This document shows, one piece after another, positions 26,301 through 31,200 of a stretch of 40,275 nt of DNA (positions are counted from its first letter, which is position 1; each line of letters begins with the position of its first letter). Where the stretch lies: positions 1 through 40,275 of the forward strand of contig JBLGEO010000045.1 of the NCBI GenBank assembly GCA_047445235.1, read 5' to 3'. The notes beneath the pieces were generated by a model. That model was not told where the DNA came from, did not search any database, and saw only the letters and a program-made list of their open reading frames with translations. A program made the translations under genes and the position numbers. This DNA is from JBDSRX01 sp047445235. GTDB taxonomy: Bacteria; Patescibacteriota; Dojkabacteria; J137.

Positions 26301-27157
26301 TAACACCATTCTGCGAAACAACTATTAGTCAAAATGTAAATGTAGACGATGCGACATCATGGGTAGAAATGGCTACAATAAATAATCCAACTAATAGCTA
26401 CGCTATTGATTGGTCAACAGTTCAATCAACTCTAAGTTCTGGAACTTATTACTATGTACTAAGAGCTAATAATGCAGCTGGCGAGAGTGCTTACTCAACA
26501 ATGGTATTTTCATCAAGAAGGAATTACAACTTTAATGCTACTCTTGCAAATACTAACTGGATTTCAATTCCATACGAATCTGTTTATTCGAAAGCATCTG
26601 ATATTGTTAACGAAATTGAAGGTGGTACTGGTTCAGGTACAAATAAAAAAATAAATACTGTTACATTATGGAGACCTACTCCTCAAGATGTTGAATCTTA
26701 TAAGTACAATCCATTACTAGCAAAGTGGGTGGGAACAGACTTTAATATTAGTCCTGGAGATGGAATTTCATTAATACTTTCTGGTACTACTCAAAATTTT
26801 GATTGGACAGTTGCAGGAAACGATGTTGTTCAGCAAAAAACATTTACATTCAATGCTGACAACACAAATAGAAATTGGTTATCTATTCCATATTCAACAA
26901 AATTTGCAACAGCTTCAGATATTGTAAAAGACTTAGAAGGTAGTTTAGGATCAAGTACTAATCAAAAGATTACTTCGATTAACGTATGGGATTCATCAAC
27001 ACAAACCTTAAATACATATTCATACAGTAGTGGTTTAGGTTCTTGGACAGGTTCAAACTTTACGATAAACCCTGGCGATGGAATTTCAATAAATTTATCT
27101 GGGAATTCGTCAGGTGTTAACTGGACACCTTACTTAATAATTAATCCAAATAAGTAG
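8312..27157 (+). CDS. Giant modular surface protein, 6281 aa (TIG, glycine-rich, Ig-like, Fn3-like)
   Basis: Residues 1-43 are a basic cytosolic N-terminus and 44-61 a single membrane helix, probably an uncleaved signal anchor, leaving the rest outside. Residues 62-400 form a beta-rich domain ending in YPITIDPT. From residue 410, five IPT/TIG domains follow, each split by a glycine-rich domain. Then come three plain TIGs (from about 2203) and a ninth TIG split by a different Gly/Ser-rich insert (about 2461-2950). About 24 Ig-like modules run to about 5698. An Fn3-like domain and two C-terminal repeats end the protein. There is no LPXTG motif or C-terminal helix. A host- or cell-contact adhesin is likely by analogy. 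Three surface-protein genes follow on the same strand. The start has no Shine-Dalgarno site. Confidence 0.93.
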   Translation: MKKLNLLKNNFVAQIRNFVQKLKNGLSNFRGILNKEFLLRHYKVLSFLVVVLVASLLVFIFRPKTPVNLDFNFTDKPIAFSDIKKSASVELTETENQYVAHPNGDLVQYSKSGQSTNGSVSLLNLNAKNKPSLGIHFTSSDNLNSTLDGSNVSYQGINYTIKYSTFDKFIKEDIVLLNPNSAKEFKFELTSSEDLTLTKTNDGGINVEQNGNLVYYIYPATAKDSNDKQIDYTYEVDGKSITLKPLTLAQFENAKYPITIDPTIAWSFSTSVEYTLSDEAKIEIQSGLVRLKDNSGYATDDPYVINNNGVTYNTLSGFSEILGGNNQGSIQYQLTNNGTDWYWWNGSAWTVTVAGFSESNTAAVVNTNISTFPTDIGIGKLQFKAFLHAATSATQVELSNVNIIYFSSTAPTTTSLSQNSGSSVGGNDITINGSNFDDALKTSTFTYTGADQAYTVPAGVTSIHVKMWGAGGGGGTRGSGWDFGYDGGAGGYTEADIAVTPGQTLNVMVGGGGFSGLTTATGYSYGGGGRNCGGSDCSYGGQGGGRSAIQISSEDILTAGGGGGGGSSVTSYTEGFGGAGGGTTGQDGVEVGNATTAGTGGTQSAGGTGGVTNVGYPGTAGSKYLGGYAAGQSYGSGGGGGWYGGGGGGYLNSFMGGGGGGSSYIAGAGVSNASTIAGNLNNQPKSDDFDNSGAGKGGATRVDGSHGRVIINAITKSVKFGNTEAHNIRVTDSNTLIVTVPQHTPATVDVTVTNSDGQIATLSNAYTFNAPSITSLSSTSGSSAGGNDVTITGTDFDSKVASQTFTYTGSDQIYTVPQGVTSIRVKIWGGGGAGGNPGSWTQGYPGGGGGYTTADIEVTPGQNLNVMVGAGGSHTANSLYNYGGGGPNCGGTDCQYGGQGGGRSAIKYNNQDLVTAGGGGGGGSSLQHNYSENGGAGGGPTGDNGLNGENSTSGGRGGTQSAGGAGGVAGNIGAQPGQKYTGGRPNSPYSYGGSGGGGYFGGGGGAYYSTTMGGGGGGSGYIGGSGVSNGTTIIGTSKVQANPEDPLNSGAGGGGNQSVDGTSGKVVIDILPKSVTFGGVPATNIRYTNATTIVATVPIHAAGTVDVVVTNPDGQSSTITNSYTFIGPIGTSVSPNTGSTVGGTDVTITGTNFSKSVSTMTFSFSGGDQTYTVPEGVTSIKVKVWGAGGAGGKVGGWGYGAPGGGGGYTTSDITVTPGQTLTVMVGGGGSAAGIDLDTYGGGGRTCTRAECVYGSQGGGRSAIRVSGEDILTAGGGGGGGSTRTPSYSMAGGAGGGDVAQTGFSDEYASGAGKGGTQIAGGAGGVTPSATGDAGYKYSGGWGALGFPYGGSGGGGWYGGGKGEYYEPNTMGGGGGGSGYIGGAGLVNPYMYTGDKTTQAFSTDPDNGGAGAGGAASTDGQNGRVVIYALPVKVKIGGVEATNINYVNSTTITATLPQGTLGAKDVEVINPNGDSSTITNGFTYASPNPTSVTPSTGSTFGGETITITGTNFGNLTPKTYISTGTDQSYTVPAGVTSIRVKMWGAGGGGAGIGSWNFGYSGGGGGYTTADVAVTPGDVLTVVVGAGGIDGQLGATGNMYGGGGAACISSDCRYSAAGGGRSSIRFGGEDILTAGGGGGGGSARALDVSQSGGGGGGTYGENGKSDYPTANGLGATILNGGLGGIANTANGNSGTKYQGGATQLNSYGGGGGGGYYGGGAGGFFEIASSSRMGGGGGGSGYIDGTGVSKGLMIAAIGTTQANSSDVDNGGAGLGGAQYTAGKHGKVIITPLGINVSVGGVTARDIRFVSSTTLTVVTPTNSPGVKDVVVTSPDGYSSTLVGGYTYVGSSLNSITPNFGTTNGGTNVTIDGDNLSAGLETKTYDFTGRDQIFIVPEGITSVFVKEWGAGGGGGDNLNWGYGYAGGAGGFTTSEVTVTPGQQLTVMVGSGGVPGRTSNAYSFYGGAGNNCVADCNYAGQGGGRSAIRVSGEDILTAGGGGGGGTSRSNILRQIGGAGGGLLGQDGISDSVLTAGGKGGTQSSGGSAGVAGGGNGTAGSKYTGGNSYSAYGGSGGGGWYGGGAGSYQEPNTMAGGGGGSGYIGAPGLVNPFTIMGDYNVQPFSTDTDNSGAGAGGAANVAGKPGRVVVTTAPSSLYFGSEKAINLKLVDVHTLTGTTTPNTAGAKDVSLFLPDGNSATLSNGFTFIPPPVITSINPAFAAEAGGTQIVITGTGFIDTPTITFGGVSATSVTFVSSTTLNVVAPAHALGNVDIVIANPDGTSSTFTNGIQYIVALSKITSIDPTVSPVGGGTNVTITGENFGPAISSLKFGNTDAINPVYVNSTTITATTPAHSLGLVDVVLNQEDGQTSTLANSFTFANPPVITNISPTNVIKTGGSTITITGTSFEQTPQVKFGGVNATSVLYVNSTTLTVVAPAHFLGLTDVQVINPDTLAVTYTNGVNYVEAPPSITSVTPNSGPTLGGTDVTISGTNFLNGQGTVGNGRDGSVIVASNKNINTDIISGSRTCADAINYSVTGLSSTQATLSTSPTNDCLAVDDEVMLINLQGTNSNNTNVGNYEFFYVSAITGNSVEFSNIKTKFYGDGANDDNNIGTASTNQKVMLQRVPNYQNVAVNVGSTLTSSGWDGTKGGVLFFRNNGTLTINGSISASGKGYRGGQGLTNGSDYTQGESYTGVGSAATTANAGGGGVGTGEGSVFNGTSSSGGGGGSYGTAGTDGFQASGTTQGSAGNTYGTNTLDKLFLGSGGGGGGAVNFGSGSGTFGGNGGNGGGIVMINSANIGIGGTIGSNGSNGINGNSNGGYGGSGGGAGSGGSIFISSSSLDLGSSNVIANGGSKGIGGAAGEAGTDGGDGGAGRVAVYSDSITGSTSPSAYQGSIGNSISSIAVDFDGVSATNITYVNSTTLTATTPANAGGPADVKVTNTDGQSDTLHNGFLYASDRYSFISPVLNIRATEPGTMVVQAQDVLGNPILVDTDTTLSLSSTSTSGFFAIDLNENESTRWDYNSVVILAGTSTSTFYYKDNQKGTPTITAEPTEGAISIPATQNAAIKSKFQLLLTGISDPIKVGVPSSVTVISVDYLGNPQHDYQGTVQFSSTDPATLFPANFTYQLSMLGEHTFVNGVTLVTQGDFCVSVTDVDDADITGSQCNITVDPPDVGTIAKLKILNGTQTIPLDGITTEITVQTQDTNGTAIPVGVITPIYFYTNSSTGEFSTDGVTWSNGPFTSQISAYATSKNFFYRDPTLGAHIIVVRDDSVGNSNGTGTNVGWENDTATITTAVGSANKLALYGVPTSLTAGDVSSAISISMQDVDGNNLTATQDKTVYLTANPNTILFSVDGVSSFTNSLSTKIKTGDLLTQVYIKSLVKGSTDITLSDANPADGDTGLVDSVKNITINAAAANKLILIDGPSQVIAGDVSNVFTVQLQDIYNNPVSPISNFPIYLSTNNSDGVFSATSFGTTITTLNIPAASDSVNFYFKQNKYFTTQTINIADTIGGFGAGGLTDAQTTIDILPGTISQLGILESSPYSAVAGVEAGPFTAVIKNTFNVEVPTSQDIQLYLYTNSVAGTKEFSILSSPWTPITSYLLPTSQSRFTFFYKDTKAATTTIKVSDDNNPSFEFGLTNASIDLAIAAATPSAVKFTSSPQTADAGVATGAITVSLYDQYNNVAKSAAGTTVNLASTSGTGRFDTASNGAFDGSITSVNVNTDQSVATFYYKDTTAGTPTITLTSSGLSGDTQDQTIVYGNVTSFNLSSVSSTVTAGVSSSAITLKTFNAGNVNVPVPSDFTVNIASNNITGKFDTASNGGFLGVVTSVTVLANQSSVDFYYKDSLASNVTITASKNTFTNATFNLAVTAAAASKLAFKDSSLAALNLGQQSAAIFIQSQDSFGNQSVVTTDTNVYLHSNSANHQFFNQSNSVVTNVVLTNGSSETQFSYKDFVIGTYTITLSDFTYPDSPDVGLTNASKDITITNGAPAKFQLTKLSQDLLVGTPELVTLKLLNAYDQEVPATSDTQVNLSSTSGTGSFDTVSNGSFNLNSVTVLNGDSTATFYYKDTTVGTPTVSAARNGFTTGTTTFNLQPSTVFRLVFDSVQQSVVAGVSSNVYIIKFRDQYGNYTVPQSPFTINLASQEATAQFATSNVGPWNVTSIDVNINDLDARFFYKDTVAGIKTLTASSNLLQSGTQNVTITANTPTTMKFVPNVGQTVAGQIASGAITVVLYDQYNNIAKPSSSVTLNLTSDSSHYEFSKTVVPWTPVTSVDITSSESQSVFYYKDWIVGTPTITVTDNANVIDPINLQFTIIASDASKLVISTAPQTTIINTPTNNITFFVADINNYKTAFNSDSQVFVSSDSVGGQFSKDNGETWTTTLTFDIQASTDTERSFIYVDSVEGNPQITISSSGLTSATQIETMITGTINKVVIGGDGNVAAGTPLALNIQTLNNADLAVSVNEDTILTLLSTSTTGEFSLSNSVWTPITEFTLVKWQNQKVIYYKDTISGTATITVNAKISQGWTDGTKLIDVTSAAYSRIIFLQHPASVVADTLSTQFTVQTVDQFGNLVGTSDRTVYIYVPASGNISLNGTTFVGTTTALTLLDGDFSGSFYYKDVLPGNKVITASDQTPLDAPDTGVINATANINVLGQTVAGIRVTTTAQTGSLKLTAGQISSVITIEAYKANNSAAIVGTPLQIDLSAIPSSVGKFTATSDVSANAITSVTISTGSTTANVYFTTNVANTYTLNFDSTAITGDTQQIEFQAATASKLVFRTSVQSKGAGVESDQFRVSLQDQFDNLATEATDTTLILSSTSSTGLFSVLNGLAWVDTNQITLSASTSDIYFYYKDTVAGTSVLTVDETPSLGITAATQNFTVTSGSVASIRFLTTTNTLQVNQPSNAMTVSVYDVFGNQTTTQSDLNIYYYSTSGTGSFASSNLFSSTITSAIITAATSSSTFYYKDTTSNNPVITVSDQPSLDSPDIGITNATQTQTIILGAVAKLRFVNSNSSVQSGDVKQLQLRLLNAYDGLTQTPGQLTVYFSTTSSGLFSLGQTFGVGESIDAYSIPENQSGVDLYYKDIQAGSVTVTASDFSTPAEIPDTGITNATQTFTVQSANLQNLVFITTAQSLVVGQTSNVMTVQARDVFGNIATVTNITPFYLYTNSVTGQFSLSTDFSAGHLVTQSSMSAGTSSVSFYYKDLTYVAPSSNPTITVSNQFPKPVSDDSIIDAVQIETINAGNISQITYTSSDLGTTIAGTPAAPITAIFKNQYNVEIPLTSTKTLYFFSSLGGGQFASWNGSSCGSFGISSIDITAPNSRFIFCYKSSQSGSSTVTVSDTNVVTPDTAWTNATGVIVVDPGIITQIVFNNTNPQEIVARHTSAELKIETRNQYGNATAVTSNKTIFLRSSSSTGEFALSPGGSWGINFATIPNGQSGVSTYYRDSTATTGTPLTITAADSLPLIPDTAWTNGTLNINISQQVVQNFLVTNISDPQVQGNSSSVIVVARDSENFTVDWYTGTIHFTSSDSNAILPADYTFTAADKGLKTFVNGVAFATIGEQYVRVTDGNGVTGEQINITVNTNPAGPITQVRFKDATSPTIVQTNVASTPFTVQLRDSNGQGANAGVGGFQIRVSSTSGTGQFSSSASGPWSSSGVFTIPQNFSVVNVYYKDSASGNFTLTASDWISNTDDIGISNDTLSIISNTVLVIVNTQLQVNNNSHQYVNSPVIFAKDDSGSFTAKSDFQISTTDALAGTPKASNLTINWKNPAGVTVQTGTVTNTSSTVFTVPEFTGTVATGNYTLEIVAATVDTSFNVTSSTNVPVSGWTASVNYNPNNINLGQPVAFTIQTKLDGVFTDPTNLTVNVKDNNGTDVVGAAYSKNLSELTKDSTGNYSGTLTSVNLLAGQAYYLYTRIFDSNTLAEDNNNDIFFQNNPTIAPKNFRIAKTLTSTAPDAETYNLNFNWDLSDFAITYNLYRSTNKFNVLFSDTCSLDDIKFGHRFGEVGAITPFCETTISQNVNVDDATSWVEMATINNPTNSYAIDWSTVQSTLSSGTYYYVLRANNAAGESAYSTMVFSSRRNYNFNATLANTNWISIPYESVYSKASDIVNEIEGGTGSGTNKKINTVTLWRPTPQDVESYKYNPLLAKWVGTDFNISPGDGISLILSGTTQNFDWTVAGNDVVQQKTFTFNADNTNRNWLSIPYSTKFATASDIVKDLEGSLGSSTNQKITSINVWDSSTQTLNTYSYSSGLGSWTGSNFTINPGDGISINLSGNSSGVNWTPYLIINPNK
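9539..14917 (+). repeat. Five tandem TIG domains, each interrupted by a glycine-rich domain
   Basis: The units start at 9539, 10622, 11693, 12767 and 13847 and are 357-361 codons each. Each opens with a TIG head (GGNDVTITGTDF-like) and passes into a glycine-rich domain starting near YTVPAGVTSIRVKMWGAGG. That domain carries EDILTAGGGGGGGS and GGGGGGSGYIGG motifs and ends near GRVVI. Each unit closes with the TIG tail (VTFGGVPATNIRY ... TVDVVVTNPDG). Intact TIGs at 14918-15691 show that head and tail are halves of one domain. Confidence 0.88.
14918..15691 (+). repeat. Three uninterrupted IPT/TIG domains
   Basis: Each is about 86 residues. All three show the full pattern: ITSINP-like start, GG(T)xxxITGTxF, FGG/GN strand, STTLxVxxPAHxxGxxDVxxxNxDG, and an aromatic end. 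They serve as an internal reference for the split copies on both sides. Confidence 0.88.
15692..17161 (+). repeat. Ninth TIG split by a different Gly/Ser-rich insert
   Basis: The head SVTPNSGPTLGGTDVTISGT is followed by about 400 residues unlike the five earlier inserts. This stretch has SRTCADAINYSVTGLSSTQA, a NYQNVAVNVGSTLTSSGWDG strand, and glycine-rich runs with GGNGGNGGG and GGSGGGAGSGGSIFIS, perhaps a beta-helix. The TIG tail (VDFDGVSATNITYVNSTTL) then resumes. The break point after GTNF matches the other five. Confidence 0.8.
17162..25405 (+). repeat. Array of about 24 Ig-like modules with YYKD signature
   Basis: Modules average about 114 residues. Most follow the pattern L.F...PQ...AG..S..ITV...D.YGN, then STSGTG.F, then S...FYYKDT.AGTPTITVSD. 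At least two (around 17500-17830 and 24740-25050) lack YYKD. They instead carry FSSTD or FTSSD, later F.YQL or YTFTA, then TFVNGV, a pattern of secreted bacterial Ig repeats. Copies are diverged, so this is an old array rather than recent duplication. Confidence 0.85.
26093..26521 (+). other. Fibronectin type III-like domain of the giant protein
   Basis: APKNFRIAKTLTS..., NLNFNWDLSDFAITYNLYRS and SGTYYYVLRANNAAGESAYS follow the Fn3 pattern of a Trp strand, a Tyr-containing strand and a closing NxAGES. A longer-than-usual middle loop carries two cysteines (DTCSLDD and PFCETT). Confidence 0.65.
26522..27142 (+). repeat. C-terminal tandem repeat pair of the giant protein
   Basis: Two copies of about 100 residues start at 26522 and 26840. 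Shared motifs are NWISIPY/NWLSIPY, ASDIV.(E/D)(I/L)EG, INTVTLW/ITSINVW, a Tyr-rich strand, LAKWVGTDFNI/LGSWTGSNFTI, and PGDGISL/PGDGISI. Similar repeats close other secreted bacterial proteins. They could be a C-terminal binding or secretion module. Confidence 0.8.
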
Positions 27158-27196
27158 AAAATTTATGAGCAAAAAAACCGTAAACAGTCATCCAAA

Positions 27197-27225
27197 TTGT
27201 AATCCGAACTTAATTCTGATATATT
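27197..27225 (+). promoter_or_regulatory. Candidate promoter of the surface genes 27254-32727
   Basis: TTGTAA (27197-27202), 17 bases, then TATATT (27220-27225) preceded by TTCTGA, giving an extended -10 TG. The same TTCTGATATA string precedes two other transcripts in the window. ATG follows 28 bases later. Confidence 0.5.
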
Positions 27226-27253
27226 ATTTTGATAAGGCTAAAACTGCATTAGT

Positions 27254-28234
27254 ATGAAGTTATTAAAATTCTTCTACATATCTTTGATTGCAACACTAGC
27301 TCTCACTGCATCTTTAAGTGTAAAGGTTAACGCTGCTTCACCAGTATCGTTTGCATCTGCACCTCTTGCAATAACTTTAACTAATCCAGCCCAAGGGCAA
27401 ATAATAATAACTAGTAGCTTACTGTTTACAGGTCAGGCACCAACTGGAGTAATAGTAACCGTAACTATCCAGGATGAAGACTATCAAAAATCTTTTCAAG
27501 TTCACGAAGCAAATTTAATAATAAATGGTACTACAACTAGCGATAGAAAAGGTGATTGGGTTTACGTTCCTTCAAAGAATTTAGTACCTGGTAAGTATTC
27601 GATAGTTGCAGCATTTCAAAATGAAAATAACGGAAGTATTAGTACAGATAAGGTATTTTTTACTGTTGCAGATGAGAACGGATTAACTTCTTGGTTTAGT
27701 ATTCCTGGTGTGACACTAGTTCTTGTTATAGCAGTAGTAATAGCTGCACTAGTATTTATACTTATGAAATTGATGAATGGCAGGAAGAGAACATTTATGT
27801 TGCATACAACAGCTGGTGATATTCCAGTAAGGGAAATTATTGATGAACATAATAATGTTGAGATTGTGCCAGTAACCGAACCTATGATCAATTTAGGTTC
27901 TTCTGTGCAGCAAACATTCGTACAACCCACAGTTCAACCTACAGTTTATCCCCAACCTCAACAAGTTTTTATTCAACAACCACCTGAAACTGCTTTACCA
28001 GCTCGAAGTATTCAGCAAGTAATAAACGAGAAAAGAGCAGACGTCCAGCTTTCTTCACCTAGTTTTTTACGACCAACAAACGTTCAACTTGTTGGTCCAC
28101 CTTTACAAGAAACAACAAATACTGATGCGACTGTACAATCAAACCCTGTAACTCAACCGCCTAGTGTACCAAATATAGATAGTCAACAACCGACTACTAC
28201 GCCAATTGTAAATAATGTGCCACCACAAATTTAA
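27254..28234 (+). CDS. Single-pass membrane protein with extracellular Ig-like domain and Pro/Gln-rich cytosolic tail
   Basis: Residues 1-27 are a signal peptide (cleavage likely after VNA). Residues 38-138 are one Ig-like domain of the type ITLTNPAQGQIIITSSLLFTG...GDWVYVPSKNLVPGKYSI. Residues 152-173 are a membrane helix followed by the basic stop NGRKR. The last 150 residues should be cytosolic. They start with a short folded-looking part (TFMLHTTAGDIPVREIIDEHNNVEIVP, given in two pieces: TFMLHTTAGDIPVREI and IDEHNNVEIVP) and then become Pro-, Gln- and Val-rich and probably disordered. The stop shares one base with the next ATG, so translation is probably coupled. It may link the secreted proteins to the cell interior; that role is inference. 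No homologous family is recognised beyond the Ig fold. Confidence 0.85.
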   Translation: MKLLKFFYISLIATLALTASLSVKVNAASPVSFASAPLAITLTNPAQGQIIITSSLLFTGQAPTGVIVTVTIQDEDYQKSFQVHEANLIINGTTTSDRKGDWVYVPSKNLVPGKYSIVAAFQNENNGSISTDKVFFTVADENGLTSWFSIPGVTLVLVIAVVIAALVFILMKLMNGRKRTFMLHTTAGDIPVREIIDEHNNVEIVPVTEPMINLGSSVQQTFVQPTVQPTVYPQPQQVFIQQPPETALPARSIQQVINEKRADVQLSSPSFLRPTNVQLVGPPLQETTNTDATVQSNPVTQPPSVPNIDSQQPTTTPIVNNVPPQI

Positions 28235-31200
28235 TGAACATATTTAACAGAAATAAAATTTTAAAGATAACTCAAAAACTAATAATATATAGTTTTGGGT
28301 TCTTTTCATTTTTTTCTCTCTTTAATTTAAGTGCACTGCATATCTCAGCTGATTCGATTTTTAATCTAATGGGATTGGTAAAGTACTCTGATGGAAATGC
28401 TACCCAAGGTGGGAACGCATCCAGTCCAAATAGTTTTGCAATCGCAAGAGCTTATCGAAGTAATATAGATGGAAATATTAAGAACTCAAATAAACCAAGT
28501 GATGGTCGAATATATCCTGCTGGTTATACAGGAGTGAGTGATCCAGCATACTTTCTTTTTGATGTTGGTAGTTCGGCATGGAATCCAGCACCAAATGCCG
28601 GTGATATCTCCATTACCGTATTAGAAACTTATACGGGGCAAAATGGTTGGAATGGCCCAAGTTATGTTGCAGGGGTAAAATCTATATTAACCCAAGATGA
28701 TTTAAAAGCTAACGGTCTAGACTACAATACTAGTAACGCGGTAATGGAACAGATACCTACACCTACTTTAGTAACAAGGAGTCTTTCTACGATAGAAGTT
28801 GGATGGAATGGTCTATGGGATAACAATTCTGGACTTTCCGGAGGCGCAGACAATAATACAGTTACAGGTTATTCAGTATATAGAAGTGATAACCAAGCAG
28901 CTTACGTGTTAGTTGGATCAGCAAATCAAACAGCAGGGCAGAGTGTTAGCTACGAAGACTCAAGTGTGGTACTTGGGCATTCGTATACATATAAATTAAA
29001 AGTGAGATTTGAATGGAGTGCACATTCTCCTGCGTATTACGAAAGTATTGCAGAAGGTTCTGCATCTGCACAAATATCACCTGAAACACCTAATCCAGAC
29101 AGGATTGCATTCACAACTGGAGAGCAAAGTATAACAGCTGGTACAAAATCTAATGTCATGATAATTCAAAGTAGGGATGTGGGTGGAAATGACACACCTG
29201 TGCTATCCGATACAACAATTGATTTATCTTCAAATTCAAATTCTGTAAATAAACATTTTTACTCAGTAGATCAAGCCTTATGTACTAATAATGTGATTAG
29301 CAGTGTAGTCATTACATCTGGAAATTCAACTGCCCAATTTTGCTACTACGATGAATCAGCAAATTCATCTGGCTGGACTTTAACAGCACATAAAACAAAT
29401 CCACCAGAGGGAAGTTGGTTAGATGGTACACAAAATATTGTTGTAAACCCAGCTGCAATAGCTTCATTCCAAATGAGTTTAACTTCTCCTCAAAGTAATA
29501 AGACAGCATTTAGCGGTGTAAATACATTAACTGCTTTTGATACATATGGGAATATTAAAACAAATTTTAATGCCGCAACCGATAATATAACCTTTAGCTT
29601 TAGCCCAATAGACGGAACACTTTCAGGTTTGGCTGGTGCATCTTCTAATCTTTTGAATAATATTTCTGATTTCACAAGCGGAGTTGCTAATGTGACTAGT
29701 AGAATAATATTCTCTGGTACATCTGGTAATCATACATTTACTGCAACATCATCTACTGGAAAAACAATAACAAGTAATTCTATATTCATACAACCAGCAA
29801 CTGCAACACATCTAAGTGTTATAGTGCCTGCTAGTATAACGGCTGGAACACAGTTTAATATAACAACTATTACAGCACTCGATGAATTTAATAATATAGA
29901 TACTAATTATAATGGTAACTACGTTGTAAATTATTCTGGTCCTCAAAATAGTTCACTTGGGAATTCACCAGCCTATACATCACCTGTAAACTTTACTAAT
30001 GGAGTTTCTACAACAGCCTTATCTACAACACTTGTTAAGTCAGAAACTACTTCTATTAATGTTACAGTTGGTGGTTTAACAGGAGTTTCAAATCAATTTA
30101 CAGTACAACCAGAAGCTGCAACAAGTCTTAATGTTAGCGCACCAGCAACTGTAACCGCAGGTGTAGATTTTAATATCAACCCAATTACTGCTTACGACCA
30201 ATTTGGAAATATAGATACTAATTACACTGGAACAAAAACATTAAATTATTCTGGTCCTAGTACTGGTCCAACTTCAGGCTCACCAAGATATACAACTCAA
30301 GTAGCTTTTGTAAATGGTTCGAGTACTACAACTTTAGTAACTCAATTAGTTAAAAGAGAAGTAGTTGCGATTACAATTGGCGATGGGAATATTAATGGTG
30401 TAACTTCAAGTATTAATGTAAGTGCTGGTCAAGTAGGAACCATTAGTTATGTATCTGGTAATAATCAAACAGCAACAATAAATACATTCCTTGCAGATCC
30501 ATTTATAGTTGAGGTAAAAGATATTTTTGGTAACTTAAAAAACAATTACCCTGTACCTTTTGTTATTACAAAGAGTAATGGATTCTTATCAATTAGCAAT
30601 CCTTTAACAGCAAGTGATGGTAGAGCATCTCAAAGTTTTAGATTAGGTTCAGTTGCTGGAGTAGACTCAGATGAAGTTCAAGTACAAATAGATGGGGCAG
30701 TAGGATCACCAATTATATTTAAAGCAACTGCAACTCCAACAGGACTGGCTAATTTGCTTGTTTCAGCACCAAACACTGCTACTGCAGGAGTACAATTTAA
30801 TTTAAGCCTTTCCTTAGTAGATGCTCAAGGTAATTTGATTAGCGATTTTACTGGTACAAAAGTAATTTCGTATTCTGGTGCTAGTAGTAGTCCTAGTGCA
30901 GATACACCTAATTACACTACATCAGTTGATTTTACAAATGGAACTGCAAGTGTTCCAACAACACTTGTAAAAGTTGAAAGTGTAGTGCTTTCATTAAATA
31001 TTGCTGCAGATAATTTAACTGGGACATCAAACCCTATCCTTGTAAACCCTGCAACTACAATGAACTTTACAGTTGTTGCACCCACCACAGTACAATCTGG
31101 AGTTAGTTTCAATTTAGTTTCAATTAAAACTATTGATCAATTTGGTAATTTTTCTACAGACTACAATGGAGAAAAAACCTTAGTCTATTCCGGTCCTGGC

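Noticed and set aside
27100..27157. Sortase-type LPXTG anchor at the end of the giant protein
   Set aside because: The C-terminus is NWTPYLIINPNK with no LPXTG motif, no hydrophobic helix and no basic tail. Anchoring is better explained by the N-terminal helix.
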